DNA from: Streptomyces atratus
GTDB taxonomy: Bacteria > Actinomycetota > Actinomycetes > Streptomycetales > Streptomycetaceae
Reading direction: 5' to 3'
Assembly (NCBI RefSeq): GCF_014648655.1
Contig: NZ_BMRN01000025.1
Location: 1 to 64,000, forward strand
DNA: 64,000 nucleotides
Part shown: positions 35,042 through 42,829 of the stretch, in pieces
Layout: every line of letters begins with the position of its first letter
Position numbering within the stretch: the first letter of the stretch is position 1
Position numbers and translations under genes: made by a program
Notes under the pieces: model-generated
What the model saw: only the letters and a program-made list of their open reading frames with translations
Told to the model about the DNA's origin: nothing
The model's database searches: none

Positions 35042-36496
35042 ATGAACGACGCAGCACAGCAGGACGACGGTACGCAGGACGGCGACGAAGGCTCGATGAG
35101 CCGCCGCTCGGTCCTGTGGACGACCGCCGCAGTGACCGGTGCCGGGCTCGGACTCGGCGGTCTCGGCAGCGGCACCGCGGCCGCTGCCACCCCCACCCGG
35201 AGCCCGGAGACCACTCCCGAGGCGCAGGCGGCCGCTCCGAAGCGCCAGGGGCGCACCATGGTAGGGGTGCCGTTCGACCGGCGCTCCACCGTCCGGGTCG
35301 GCATCGTCGGCCTCGGCAACCGCGGTGGCAGCATGATCGATCTCTTCCTCGCCGTCACCGGCGTACAGGTGGTCGCCGTGTGCGACCCGGTCAAGGCCAA
35401 GGCCGAACGGGCGGCGGCGAAGGTGACCGCCGCCGGTCAGCCGGCGCCCGCCGTCTACACCAACGGCGAGGACGACTACGAGAATCTCTGCAAGCGCGGG
35501 GACATCGACTTCGTCTATGTGGCGACGCCCTGGGACTTCCACTTCGAGATGGCGAAGACCGCCATGCTGAACGGCAAGCATGTCGGCGTGGAGTGTCCGA
35601 TCGCTCTCCAGCTCGACCAGCTCTGGGAGTTGGTCGACCTGTCCGAGCGCACCAGACGCCACTGCATGCAGCTGGAGAACTGCTGTTACGGGCGCAACGA
35701 GATGCGGGTGCTGCGCATGGCACATGCCGGTCTCTTCGGTGATCTGCTGCACGGCGCGGGCGCGTACAACCACGATCTGCGCGGCCTGATGTTCGACCCG
35801 GGGTACTACGAAGGTCCCTGGCGCAGGCTGTGGCACACCAGGTTGCGGGGCGATCTCTACCCCAACCACGGGTTCGGTCCGGTGGCCAACTACATGGACA
35901 TCAACCGCGGCGACCGTGCGGTGAGCATCACCAGTGTCGGATCCCCTTCCCTGGGACTCGCCGAGTACCGCGAGAAGAACATGCCGGCCGGTGATCCGAG
36001 CTGGAAGGAGACCTATATCGAGAGTGACCGGACGATCAGTCTCGTCCAGACCGCCAAGGGACGGGTCATCCGGCTGGAGCACGATGTGTCCACTCCGCAT
36101 CCGTACTCGCGGATCAACAGTCTCGGCGGTACGAAGGGTGTCTTCGAGGACTACCCGGCCCGTATCTACATCGAGCCCGACCACACGAACGACAGCTGGG
36201 GTGACTTCGCCAAGTACGCCCAGTGGGACCACTGGCTGTGGAAGGAACACGCCAACCCGCCCGGCGGTCACGGCGGTATGGACTACATGCTGGTGTTCCG
36301 GCTGATGCAGTGCATGCGGCTCGGCCTCGTCCCCGACTTCGATGTGTACGACGCGGCGACCTGGACGTCACCCGTTCCGCTCAGCCATCTGTCCATCAAG
36401 GCGAAGGGCGCGCCGCAGCAGATTCCGGACTTCACCCGCGGCGAGTGGAAGAAAGCCCGCTCCGGCATGGACTCGGAGAATCCGGAGAAGGCCTGA
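35042..36496 (+). CDS. Tat-exported Gfo/Idh/MocA protein, GH109-like
   Basis: The 484-residue protein starts at ATG 35042 with GGAGG 4 bases upstream. A twin-arginine signal (SMSRRSVLWTTAAVTGAGLG) predicts folded export. The NAD-binding Rossmann motif VGIVGLGNRGGSMID is followed by YVATPWDFHFEMAKTAMLNG and VECPIAL. The C-terminal part carries GPVANYMDINRGDR and PPGGHGGMDYMLV, as in the NAD-dependent alpha-N-acetylgalactosaminidase family GH109. These enzymes cleave glycosides by an oxidation/elimination route with tightly bound NAD. The exact sugar is unknown. It is bounded by terminators on both sides, so it is probably monocistronic. Confidence 0.88.
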   Translation: MNDAAQQDDGTQDGDEGSMSRRSVLWTTAAVTGAGLGLGGLGSGTAAAATPTRSPETTPEAQAAAPKRQGRTMVGVPFDRRSTVRVGIVGLGNRGGSMIDLFLAVTGVQVVAVCDPVKAKAERAAAKVTAAGQPAPAVYTNGEDDYENLCKRGDIDFVYVATPWDFHFEMAKTAMLNGKHVGVECPIALQLDQLWELVDLSERTRRHCMQLENCCYGRNEMRVLRMAHAGLFGDLLHGAGAYNHDLRGLMFDPGYYEGPWRRLWHTRLRGDLYPNHGFGPVANYMDINRGDRAVSITSVGSPSLGLAEYREKNMPAGDPSWKETYIESDRTISLVQTAKGRVIRLEHDVSTPHPYSRINSLGGTKGVFEDYPARIYIEPDHTNDSWGDFAKYAQWDHWLWKEHANPPGGHGGMDYMLVFRLMQCMRLGLVPDFDVYDAATWTSPVPLSHLSIKAKGAPQQIPDFTRGEWKKARSGMDSENPEKA

Positions 36497-36512
36497 CGGG
36501 CCGGCACGACGG

Positions 36513-36549
36513 GCTGCGGGGCCTGCTCCGGTCGAGCCGGCCCCGCAGC
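36513..36549 (+). terminator. Hairpin terminator after the GH109-like gene
   Basis: An 11-bp perfect stem (GCTGCGGGGCC with GGCCCCGCAGC) encloses a 15-base loop, 16 bases after the stop codon. No T-run follows. Confidence 0.65.
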
Positions 36550-36684
36550 AGCTCCCCGGCCCGCATCGTGACCATGGCGCGATAAGTGCCGTTCCTGGAG
36601 AAAACCTATTGCTCCGACGGATGTCCCGGGGCGAACCTTGCACGGTTTGAGTCATTCACTGAACAAACCGAACCATGGGACGTC

Positions 36685-38577
36685 ATGCAGATTCGCGATC
36701 TTCCGTACCCGGATCCAGGCGATCCCGATGTCCGGTCAGGCCCACGCTTCCTTTTCTGGCTCGGCCGCAATCAGCTGCGCGGCCAGCTCAAGTCCATGTC
36801 CTGGGGCCTTTTGCACCAGTGCTCCCTTGCCGGGCTGCCGCCTGCCGTCGGCTTCGCCGTGCAGGCGGTCGTCGACCGTTCCGGCAGCCGGCTCGCGTGG
36901 TCGGGCGGCCTGATCGCTGTCCTGGGTGTGCTGATCGCGCTGGGCGACACCATGCTCCACCGGACCGCCGTCACCAACTGGATCACTGCCGCAGCACGCG
37001 TACAGCAGCTGCTGGCCCGTAAGACCGCGGAGCTCGGCGCGGCTCTGACCCGCCGGGTCGCCGCGGGCGAGGTCGTCGCGGTGTCCACCGGCGACGTCGA
37101 GAAGATCGGCTGGTTCGTCGAGGCGCTCTCCCGCTTCGCGGCGGCCGCTGCCGCGCTCGTACTGATCTGCGTGGGGCTCATCCTCTATCTGCCGTCGCTG
37201 GGCGTCCTGGTGGCACTCGCCCTGCCGCTGCTGGCACTGGCCGTGCTGCCGCTGCTCCCCCGGGCCACCCGGCGCGCCGACCTCCAGCGCGAAAAGGCGG
37301 GCAAGGCCACCGAACTGGCCTCGGACACTGTTGCCGGGTTGCGGGTACTGCGCGGGATCGGTGGCGAGGAGCTGTTCCTGGGCCGCTACCGGCGCGCCTC
37401 GCAGGAGGTCCGCGAGGCCGCGGTGCGCAGCGCGCGGATGTGGTCGCTGATCTCGGCGATCCAGGTGCTGTTGCCGGGCGTGCTGCTCATCTCGCTGGTC
37501 GTGTACGGGGCGACGCTGGCCCGCGACGGCCGGATCGAGATCGGTCAGCTGGTCACGGTGTACAGCGCGGCGTCACTGCTGCTGTTCCCGCTGCGGCACT
37601 TCGAGGAGATCGCGATGGCGTACTCCTTCTCGCGGCCCTCCGCCCAGCGCGCGGTCCGGGTGCTGTCGCTGCACCGCACGGACCGGCCGTCGACCGTCGA
37701 CGCAACACCGACCGGCGATCTGTACGACCCGGTCACCGGGCTGATGGCCCCGGCCGGCCTGTTCACCGCGGTGGTCTGCGGCGATCCGGACGAGGCGGGC
37801 CGGCTGGCCGAACGTCTCGGCGGACACGCGCATGGAGACGCGGACTCGGGCGGGGTCGGGAACGGCGCGGAGGATTCCACGGAGGACGGAGCAAGCGACT
37901 CCACGGACGACGCCGCGTCCGAGCAGAAGATCCCGTCCGTCCTGCTCGGTGGCGTACCGCTGGACGAACTCCCGCTGGACTCGGCGCGGACCGCCGTACT
38001 GGTCCAGGACAAGGACCCGGTACTGCTCTCCGGCACGCTGCGCGAGCTGCTCGACGTTCCGTCGTCCGGCCGGGTGACCGCGCAGGACGCGCTGTCCGCC
38101 GCCCGGTGCGGCGATGTGCTGGACTCGTTGGCGCAGGCGTCCGTCGCCACGGACGGCGACCCGATGACGACACGCATCACCGAACGCGGCCGGTCGCTCT
38201 CGGGCGGCCAGCGCCAGCGGCTCGCTCTGGCCCGCTCGTTGGTGACCGACCCGGAGGCGCTGGTTCTCGACGAGCCGACCTCCGCCGTCGACTCGCACAC
38301 GGAGGCCCGGGTCGCCGCCGGAATCAAGGCACTGCGCCAGGGCCGCACGACCGTGGCGTTCACCTCGTCACCGCTGCTGCTCGACCTCGCGGACCGGGTG
38401 GTGCTGGTGCACCGGGGCACGGTCGTCACGGTCGGCGCACACCGTGAACTCCTGCACACGGACCCCCGCTACCGGGCAGTCGTGACGCGCGAGACGGACG
38501 ACGAAATCGCGGTCCTGACCTCTCAGGACGCGATCAATCCGATCAGGACGATCGAGGAAGTCGAGGAACGGGCATGA
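36685..38577 (+). CDS. Heterodimeric ABC exporter subunit with degenerate Walker A
   Basis: The 630-residue half-transporter has six TM helices (about 35-320) and an ATPase domain. Walker A is lost: the expected loop reads VVCGDPDEAGRLAERL, with no GxxGxGKS/T. A charged Asp/Glu/Ser insertion of about 30 residues follows. Signature LSGGQRQRLALARSLV (from Leu505) and Walker B ALVLDEPTSAVD are intact. Its partner starts at ATGA overlapping the stop. The two together form one canonical and one dead ATP site (see findings). ATG 36685 (MQIRDLPYPDP) is preferred; an upstream in-frame GTG at 36586 is possible. Substrate unknown. Confidence 0.86.
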   Translation: MQIRDLPYPDPGDPDVRSGPRFLFWLGRNQLRGQLKSMSWGLLHQCSLAGLPPAVGFAVQAVVDRSGSRLAWSGGLIAVLGVLIALGDTMLHRTAVTNWITAAARVQQLLARKTAELGAALTRRVAAGEVVAVSTGDVEKIGWFVEALSRFAAAAAALVLICVGLILYLPSLGVLVALALPLLALAVLPLLPRATRRADLQREKAGKATELASDTVAGLRVLRGIGGEELFLGRYRRASQEVREAAVRSARMWSLISAIQVLLPGVLLISLVVYGATLARDGRIEIGQLVTVYSAASLLLFPLRHFEEIAMAYSFSRPSAQRAVRVLSLHRTDRPSTVDATPTGDLYDPVTGLMAPAGLFTAVVCGDPDEAGRLAERLGGHAHGDADSGGVGNGAEDSTEDGASDSTDDAASEQKIPSVLLGGVPLDELPLDSARTAVLVQDKDPVLLSGTLRELLDVPSSGRVTAQDALSAARCGDVLDSLAQASVATDGDPMTTRITERGRSLSGGQRQRLALARSLVTDPEALVLDEPTSAVDSHTEARVAAGIKALRQGRTTVAFTSSPLLLDLADRVVLVHRGTVVTVGAHRELLHTDPRYRAVVTRETDDEIAVLTSQDAINPIRTIEEVEERA

Positions 38578-40355
38578 TCGGCGTCGCTGAACCGGCGTAC
38601 GACCCGGCCGCACCGGAGTCGGCTACGACCCTGCCGGTCGGTACCCCCACCACCGTACGGAGCTATGTACGGGAGCTGCTGCGGCGCCACCGCAGGCCGT
38701 TCACCGTGCTCATCTCGTTCAACGCCATCGCGGTGATCGCCTCGATCGTCGGCCCCTATCTGCTGGGCGGGCTGGTGGAGGACCTCTCCGACGGCGTCAC
38801 CGACCTGCATCTGGAGCGCACCGCCGGGGTGTTCGCGCTCGCGCTGATCGTGCAGACCGTGTTCACCCGGATGATGCGCCTGCGCAGCGCGATGCTCGGT
38901 GAGGAGATGCTGGCCGATCTGCGCGAGGACTTCCTCGTACGATCGGTCGGGCTGCCGCCGGGCGTGCTGGAGCGGGCCGGGACCGGTGATCTGCTCTCCA
39001 GGATCACCACCGACATCGACCGGCTGGCCAACGCGATGCGGGAGGCCGTGCCGCAGCTGGCGATCGGTGTGGTGTGGGCGGGGCTGCTGCTGACCGCACT
39101 CGCCGTGACGGCTCCGCCGCTGGCGCTCTCGGTTCTGGTCGCCCTGCCCGTCCTGATCCTCGGCTGCCGCTGGTACTTCAGGCGGGCGCCGTCCGCGTAC
39201 CGTTCGGAGGCCGCCGGATATGCGGCGGTCGCCGCGATGCTGGCGGAGACCGTGGACGCCGGACGGACGGTGGAGGCGCACCGTCTCGGCGCGCGCCGGG
39301 TGGCGCTGTCGGACCGGCGGATCAAGGAGTGGACGGTCTGGGAGCGGTACACGCTCTTCCTGCGTTCCGTGCTCTTCCCCGTCATCAATGTCACCTACGT
39401 GACGATTCTCGGCGCGGTGCTGATGCTCGGCGGCTGGTTCGTCATCGAGGGCTGGCTCACCGTCGGGCAGCTGACGACGGGTGCGCTGCTGGCGCAGATG
39501 ATGGTCGACCCGATCGGCCTGATCCTGCGCTGGTACGACGAGTTGCAGGTCGCGCAGGTGTCGCTGGCCCGGCTGGTCGGCGTACGGGAGATCGAGCCGG
39601 ACTCGGGCGATGCGGAGGTCGTCCCGGACGGCCGTGATGTCCGGGCGGACGAGGTGCACTTCGGCTACCGCGCCGGGCTCGACGTTCTGCACAAGGTGTC
39701 ATTGGACGTCGCACCGGGTACGCGCCTCGCACTGGTCGGCCCGTCCGGTGCCGGCAAGTCCACGCTGGGCCGGCTGCTGGCGGGGATCTACGCACCGCGT
39801 ACGGGTGAAGTCACGCTCGGTGGCGCGGAGTTGTCACAGATGAAGGCGGAGCGCGTACGTACGCATGTGGCGCTCGTCAACCAGGAGCACCATGTGTTCG
39901 TCGGTTCGCTGCGGGACAACCTCCTGCTGGCCCGTACCGACGCCGGGGACACCGAGCTGTGGGCATCGCTCGCGGCGGTCGACGCGGACGGCTGGGCGAG
40001 AGCCCTTCAGGAGGGGCTGGACTCCGAGGTCGGCTCCGGCGGCCTGGCGCTGACGCCGGCTCAGGCCCAGCAGATCGCACTGGCCCGGCTGGTCCTGGCC
40101 GATCCGCACACGCTGGTGCTGGACGAGGCGACGTCGTTGCTGGACCCGCGGGCCGCGCGGCACCTGGAGCGTTCACTGGCCCGGGTGCTGGACGGTCGCA
40201 CGGTCGTGGCGATCGCCCACCGGCTGCACACCGCACATGACGCGGATGTGATCGCGGTGGTGGAAAGCGGCCGGATCAGCGAGCTGGGAAGTCATGACGA
40301 GCTGGTGGCAGCGGACGGCGCCTATGCGGCGCTGTGGCGGTCCTGGCACGGCTGA
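38574..40355 (+). CDS. Heterodimeric ABC exporter subunit with degenerate signature
   Basis: The 593-residue half-transporter overlaps the previous gene by four bases, so the pair is translationally coupled. Six TM helices (about 35-310) precede the ATPase domain. Walker A is intact (GPSGAGKST, Lys395), as are Q-loop NQEHHVFVG, Walker B LVLDEATSLLD and H-loop AIAHRLHTA. The ABC signature is degenerate, LTPAQAQQIALARL (from Leu493) in place of LSGGQ. This complements the partner, which lost Walker A and kept LSGGQ. Such pairs export drugs, lipids or peptides; the cargo here is unknown. Confidence 0.88.
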   Translation: MIGVAEPAYDPAAPESATTLPVGTPTTVRSYVRELLRRHRRPFTVLISFNAIAVIASIVGPYLLGGLVEDLSDGVTDLHLERTAGVFALALIVQTVFTRMMRLRSAMLGEEMLADLREDFLVRSVGLPPGVLERAGTGDLLSRITTDIDRLANAMREAVPQLAIGVVWAGLLLTALAVTAPPLALSVLVALPVLILGCRWYFRRAPSAYRSEAAGYAAVAAMLAETVDAGRTVEAHRLGARRVALSDRRIKEWTVWERYTLFLRSVLFPVINVTYVTILGAVLMLGGWFVIEGWLTVGQLTTGALLAQMMVDPIGLILRWYDELQVAQVSLARLVGVREIEPDSGDAEVVPDGRDVRADEVHFGYRAGLDVLHKVSLDVAPGTRLALVGPSGAGKSTLGRLLAGIYAPRTGEVTLGGAELSQMKAERVRTHVALVNQEHHVFVGSLRDNLLLARTDAGDTELWASLAAVDADGWARALQEGLDSEVGSGGLALTPAQAQQIALARLVLADPHTLVLDEATSLLDPRAARHLERSLARVLDGRTVVAIAHRLHTAHDADVIAVVESGRISELGSHDELVAADGAYAALWRSWHG

Positions 40356-40436
40356 GAAAGCCTGCAAGCCTCCTGTGCAGGTTCCGCGTCTCGATGGACA
40401 GCGCGCGTGAAATGAACAACAGATGGGCAGTTGTGG

Positions 40437-40462
40437 GGCGGAGCTTTCGCTCCGTCCACGGC
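40437..40462. repeat. 26-bp inverted repeat, left copy
   Basis: This sequence starts GGCGGAGCTTTCGCTCCG and ends CCACGGC. It is the exact reverse complement of 41785-41810. Its core is itself a hairpin: GGAGC, four bases, GCTCC; on the other strand the loop is GAAA, a stable tetraloop. With the right copy it brackets a 1.37-kb block holding a decayed kinase gene. Confidence 0.8.
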
Positions 40463-40521
40463 AAAGCGCCAAAAACTCATCGATGCGGCCTCGCGAGTCA
40501 TCCATCTCCTCGACAAAACCG

Positions 40522-41336
40522 GGTCAGCTGGAACGTCGACCTCGCGGTGAAGACACCCCGCCCGGAACTGGTCGCCTCGGCCGGGGGCAGACGCCGGTTC
40601 GAGGCGGAGGCGGGCACCTGGGCCGGTCTCGGGCTGCACCCGCACACGGTCAACTGCTCGTACGTCCGGACCGTCGACGGGCTGCCCCGGGTCTTCGCCG
40701 AGTGGGTCGACGGCGGCAGCCTCGCCGAGGCCGTCACCGACGGCAGGCTCTACGCGGGCGGCCCGGTCATCGCCCTGCGGCGGATCCTCGACATCGCCGT
40801 GCAGATCACGTGGAGCCTGGACCACGCGCACGCCGCAGAGGTATCCGTACGACTCCCCGACAGGACCGTCACTGTGCGTCACGGGCTGGTGCATCGCGAC
40901 ATCAAACCGCAGAATCTGCTGCTCACCGGCGACCGGGAGCGGATGACACTCAAGATCGCGGACTTCGGCCTGGCCAAGGCGTTCGACAGCGCCGGACTGT
41001 CCGGGCACACCCTTACCGGCGCCATGGGCGCAAGCCTGGCCTTCATGCCGCGCGGCCAGGTGATCGACTTCAAGTACGCTCGCCCGGAGGCCGATCTGTG
41101 GGCCATGATGGCCTGCTTGTACTGGATGCTCACCGGCTCGGCCCCACGTGACCTCCCCGCCCGGCGCCGACCCGGTCGCCGTCGTCCTGCGCGAGCCGCC
41201 GGTGCCGGTACGTGACCGATTGCTCTCCCTGCCCCGGCGGCTCGCCGAGCTGATCGATGCCGGTCTCATCGACCGACCCCGGATCACCCTGACCACCGCC
41301 TCCGGCCTTCGGAGCGCGATCCGTCAGGCCATGTGA
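40522..41336 (+). pseudogene. Ser/Thr protein kinase relic
   Basis: The glycine loop is missing. Sequence starts at SWNVDLAVKTPRPE, which carries the VAVK-type Lys. GLVHRDIKPQNLLL, KIADFGLAKAF and EADLWAMMACLYWMLTGSAP are well kept. Near 41150 the frame shifts, and the end continues in another frame as PVAVVLREPPVPVRDRLLSL and DRPRITLTTASGLRSAIRQA. With no N-terminal lobe start and a frameshift, it is a pseudogene. The catalytic Asp and DFG remain intact, so decay is probably recent. Confidence 0.8.
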
Positions 41337-41904
41337 GGCACACCCTCCACTGCAACGGAAGAGGCCTGAGGTCACAAGCCCCTGCGTGGGCATCTGCAAC
41401 TGCACACGGGCTGTCACCGACCAACATGCGCCTACGGCCCCCGGGCTCGGCCGGCGGGGCATCTTCCGGAAGGTCTACGTACCGTTCCTGACCAGTGCGC
41501 ATGAGTGAGTCCTGGACCCACTGCTGCGTTCTGGGCGCATCCCGAACGGTTCTGGATGCACTGGGTTCCCGCTTTCGCGTCCCGTTCGGCGGCACGCCTC
41601 CAGGGGCGTGGTCCGTTGCGGGTGGACGGGTTCCGCCACGTCCCCGGTTGCCTGGCCCGGCCTGGAGGCCGAGCTAGTAGGCGGCGAAGCGGTCGGCGTT
41701 GGTGTCGACGCCGATCAGGCCCCCGGGCGCGGGCGGCCTCCAATGGGATGGTCTTCACGACGGGGCGTCGCCAGGAGGGCCGGCGCCGTGGACGGAGCGA
41801 AAGCTCCGCCATGGCCGGACCAGGTGAAGAAAATGCGCGCTGCTGCCGTCGGACGAGGGTGAGTGATCATCCGGGCGGCCTCGACGGGTTTTCGCGGGAC
41901 GCGG
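41337..41904. other. Gene-free region with a possible TnpB-like scrap
   Basis: There is no intact gene in 568 bases. On the minus strand at about 41680-41740 one frame reads GGLIGVDTNADRFAAY then stops. This resembles the RuvC-I start of TnpB/IS1341-type proteins. It is too short to be sure. The right 26-bp inverted repeat (41785-41810) lies here. Confidence 0.35.
41785..41810. repeat. 26-bp inverted repeat, right copy
   Basis: Exact reverse complement of 40437-40462, containing the GGAGCGAAAGCTCC hairpin. The matching outer flanks are only partly similar. No target-site duplication is obvious. Confidence 0.8.
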
Positions 41905-41907
41905 CGG

Positions 41908-42699
41908 TCAGATGAAGTTCAGCGCGGCCGCCCCGCCCAATCCCCCGAGCACCATGAAGGCCGGCATCAGCACCTTCAGCTCCACCCAGCTGCCGGCCCG
42001 GAACCGCATGCCCTTGGGCGGCCCTATCGGGTACCAGCGCCTGCGGCCCAGCGGGATGGGCCACAGGATCGGGCAGCCGGAGACGGTCAGCGCGTCACCG
42101 ATGTCATGGACGAGGGCGCCGAGCACGATCGGCAGTCCGAGCCACAGATACTCCTGGCCGGGGGCGCTGAACAGCCAGTCCGAGCCGTTCCCCGGCTTGT
42201 CCAGGACGCCGGCCAGTATCCAGGCACTGGTCGCGCCGAGCAGCCACACCAGGACGTCGCTGGACATCCGGGCGGCCCGCCACAGCAGCCCTTCGACAGC
42301 GAGGACCAGGTGGACGAAGAGGATCGCCAGGACCGCCCACCGACCGCCGGTGATCGCCGCGGCGGAGGCCCCGGCACCGATCAGGACCGCCCACAGCCAG
42401 GTGTGCGTCAGGGTCCGGTGGCCGCCGTTCCTGCGCGGGTCGCCGGAGCCCCGGGTCGCCTTGTAGACGGCGTGCGAGAGCTTGTCGACGATCTCGCAGA
42501 GTCCCCGGGAGACCGGCCCGAAGGCGCGCGAGATGGTCGCGGACTTGTGGTCGAGGTCCGGGGCGAGCGCGGCTCCGGCGGTGATCAGCGCACCGACGGC
42601 GAGGACGGGCCACGGCATCGCGTGGCCGGCGGCGGCCGCCGCCGCGCCCACCCCCAGCCAGGCCGCCGCCCCTGACAGAGAGTGTGCCGGTCCCATCAT
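41908..42699 (-). CDS. Membrane-bound metal-dependent hydrolase-like (DUF457/YdjM type)
   Basis: The 263-residue protein starts at ATG 42699 (MMGPAHSLSGAAAW). The conserved His/Asp pattern of this family is present: GPAHSLSG, APDLDHKSATISRAFG, GGHRTLTHTWLW and LVHDIGDALTVSGCPILWP. Several TM helices lie between (about 10-45, 115-170, 190-215). Such YdjM/DUF457 proteins are integral membrane proteins with putative metal ligands, sometimes LexA-controlled; their reaction is unknown. It is divergent from the helicase gene with about 130 bases between. Confidence 0.83.
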   Translation of the reverse strand: MMGPAHSLSGAAAWLGVGAAAAAAGHAMPWPVLAVGALITAGAALAPDLDHKSATISRAFGPVSRGLCEIVDKLSHAVYKATRGSGDPRRNGGHRTLTHTWLWAVLIGAGASAAAITGGRWAVLAILFVHLVLAVEGLLWRAARMSSDVLVWLLGATSAWILAGVLDKPGNGSDWLFSAPGQEYLWLGLPIVLGALVHDIGDALTVSGCPILWPIPLGRRRWYPIGPPKGMRFRAGSWVELKVLMPAFMVLGGLGGAAALNFI

Positions 42700-42829
42700 T
42701 GTTCTGCCCGCCCCCAAAGTTGTCCTGCTGCCATTGCCGCCCAGGCACGGCCGAGTTGAGTGGGCAGCGTATCGTCCGTGATCTTCATACAGTCGTCCGG
42801 TTCCCTCATCCGGGCGGAAGGCAGGCAAG

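Noticed and set aside
40361..40381. Terminator after the ABC pair (CCTGCA with TGCAGG)
   Set aside because: The stem is only six base pairs with a nine-base loop and no T-run; too weak to call.
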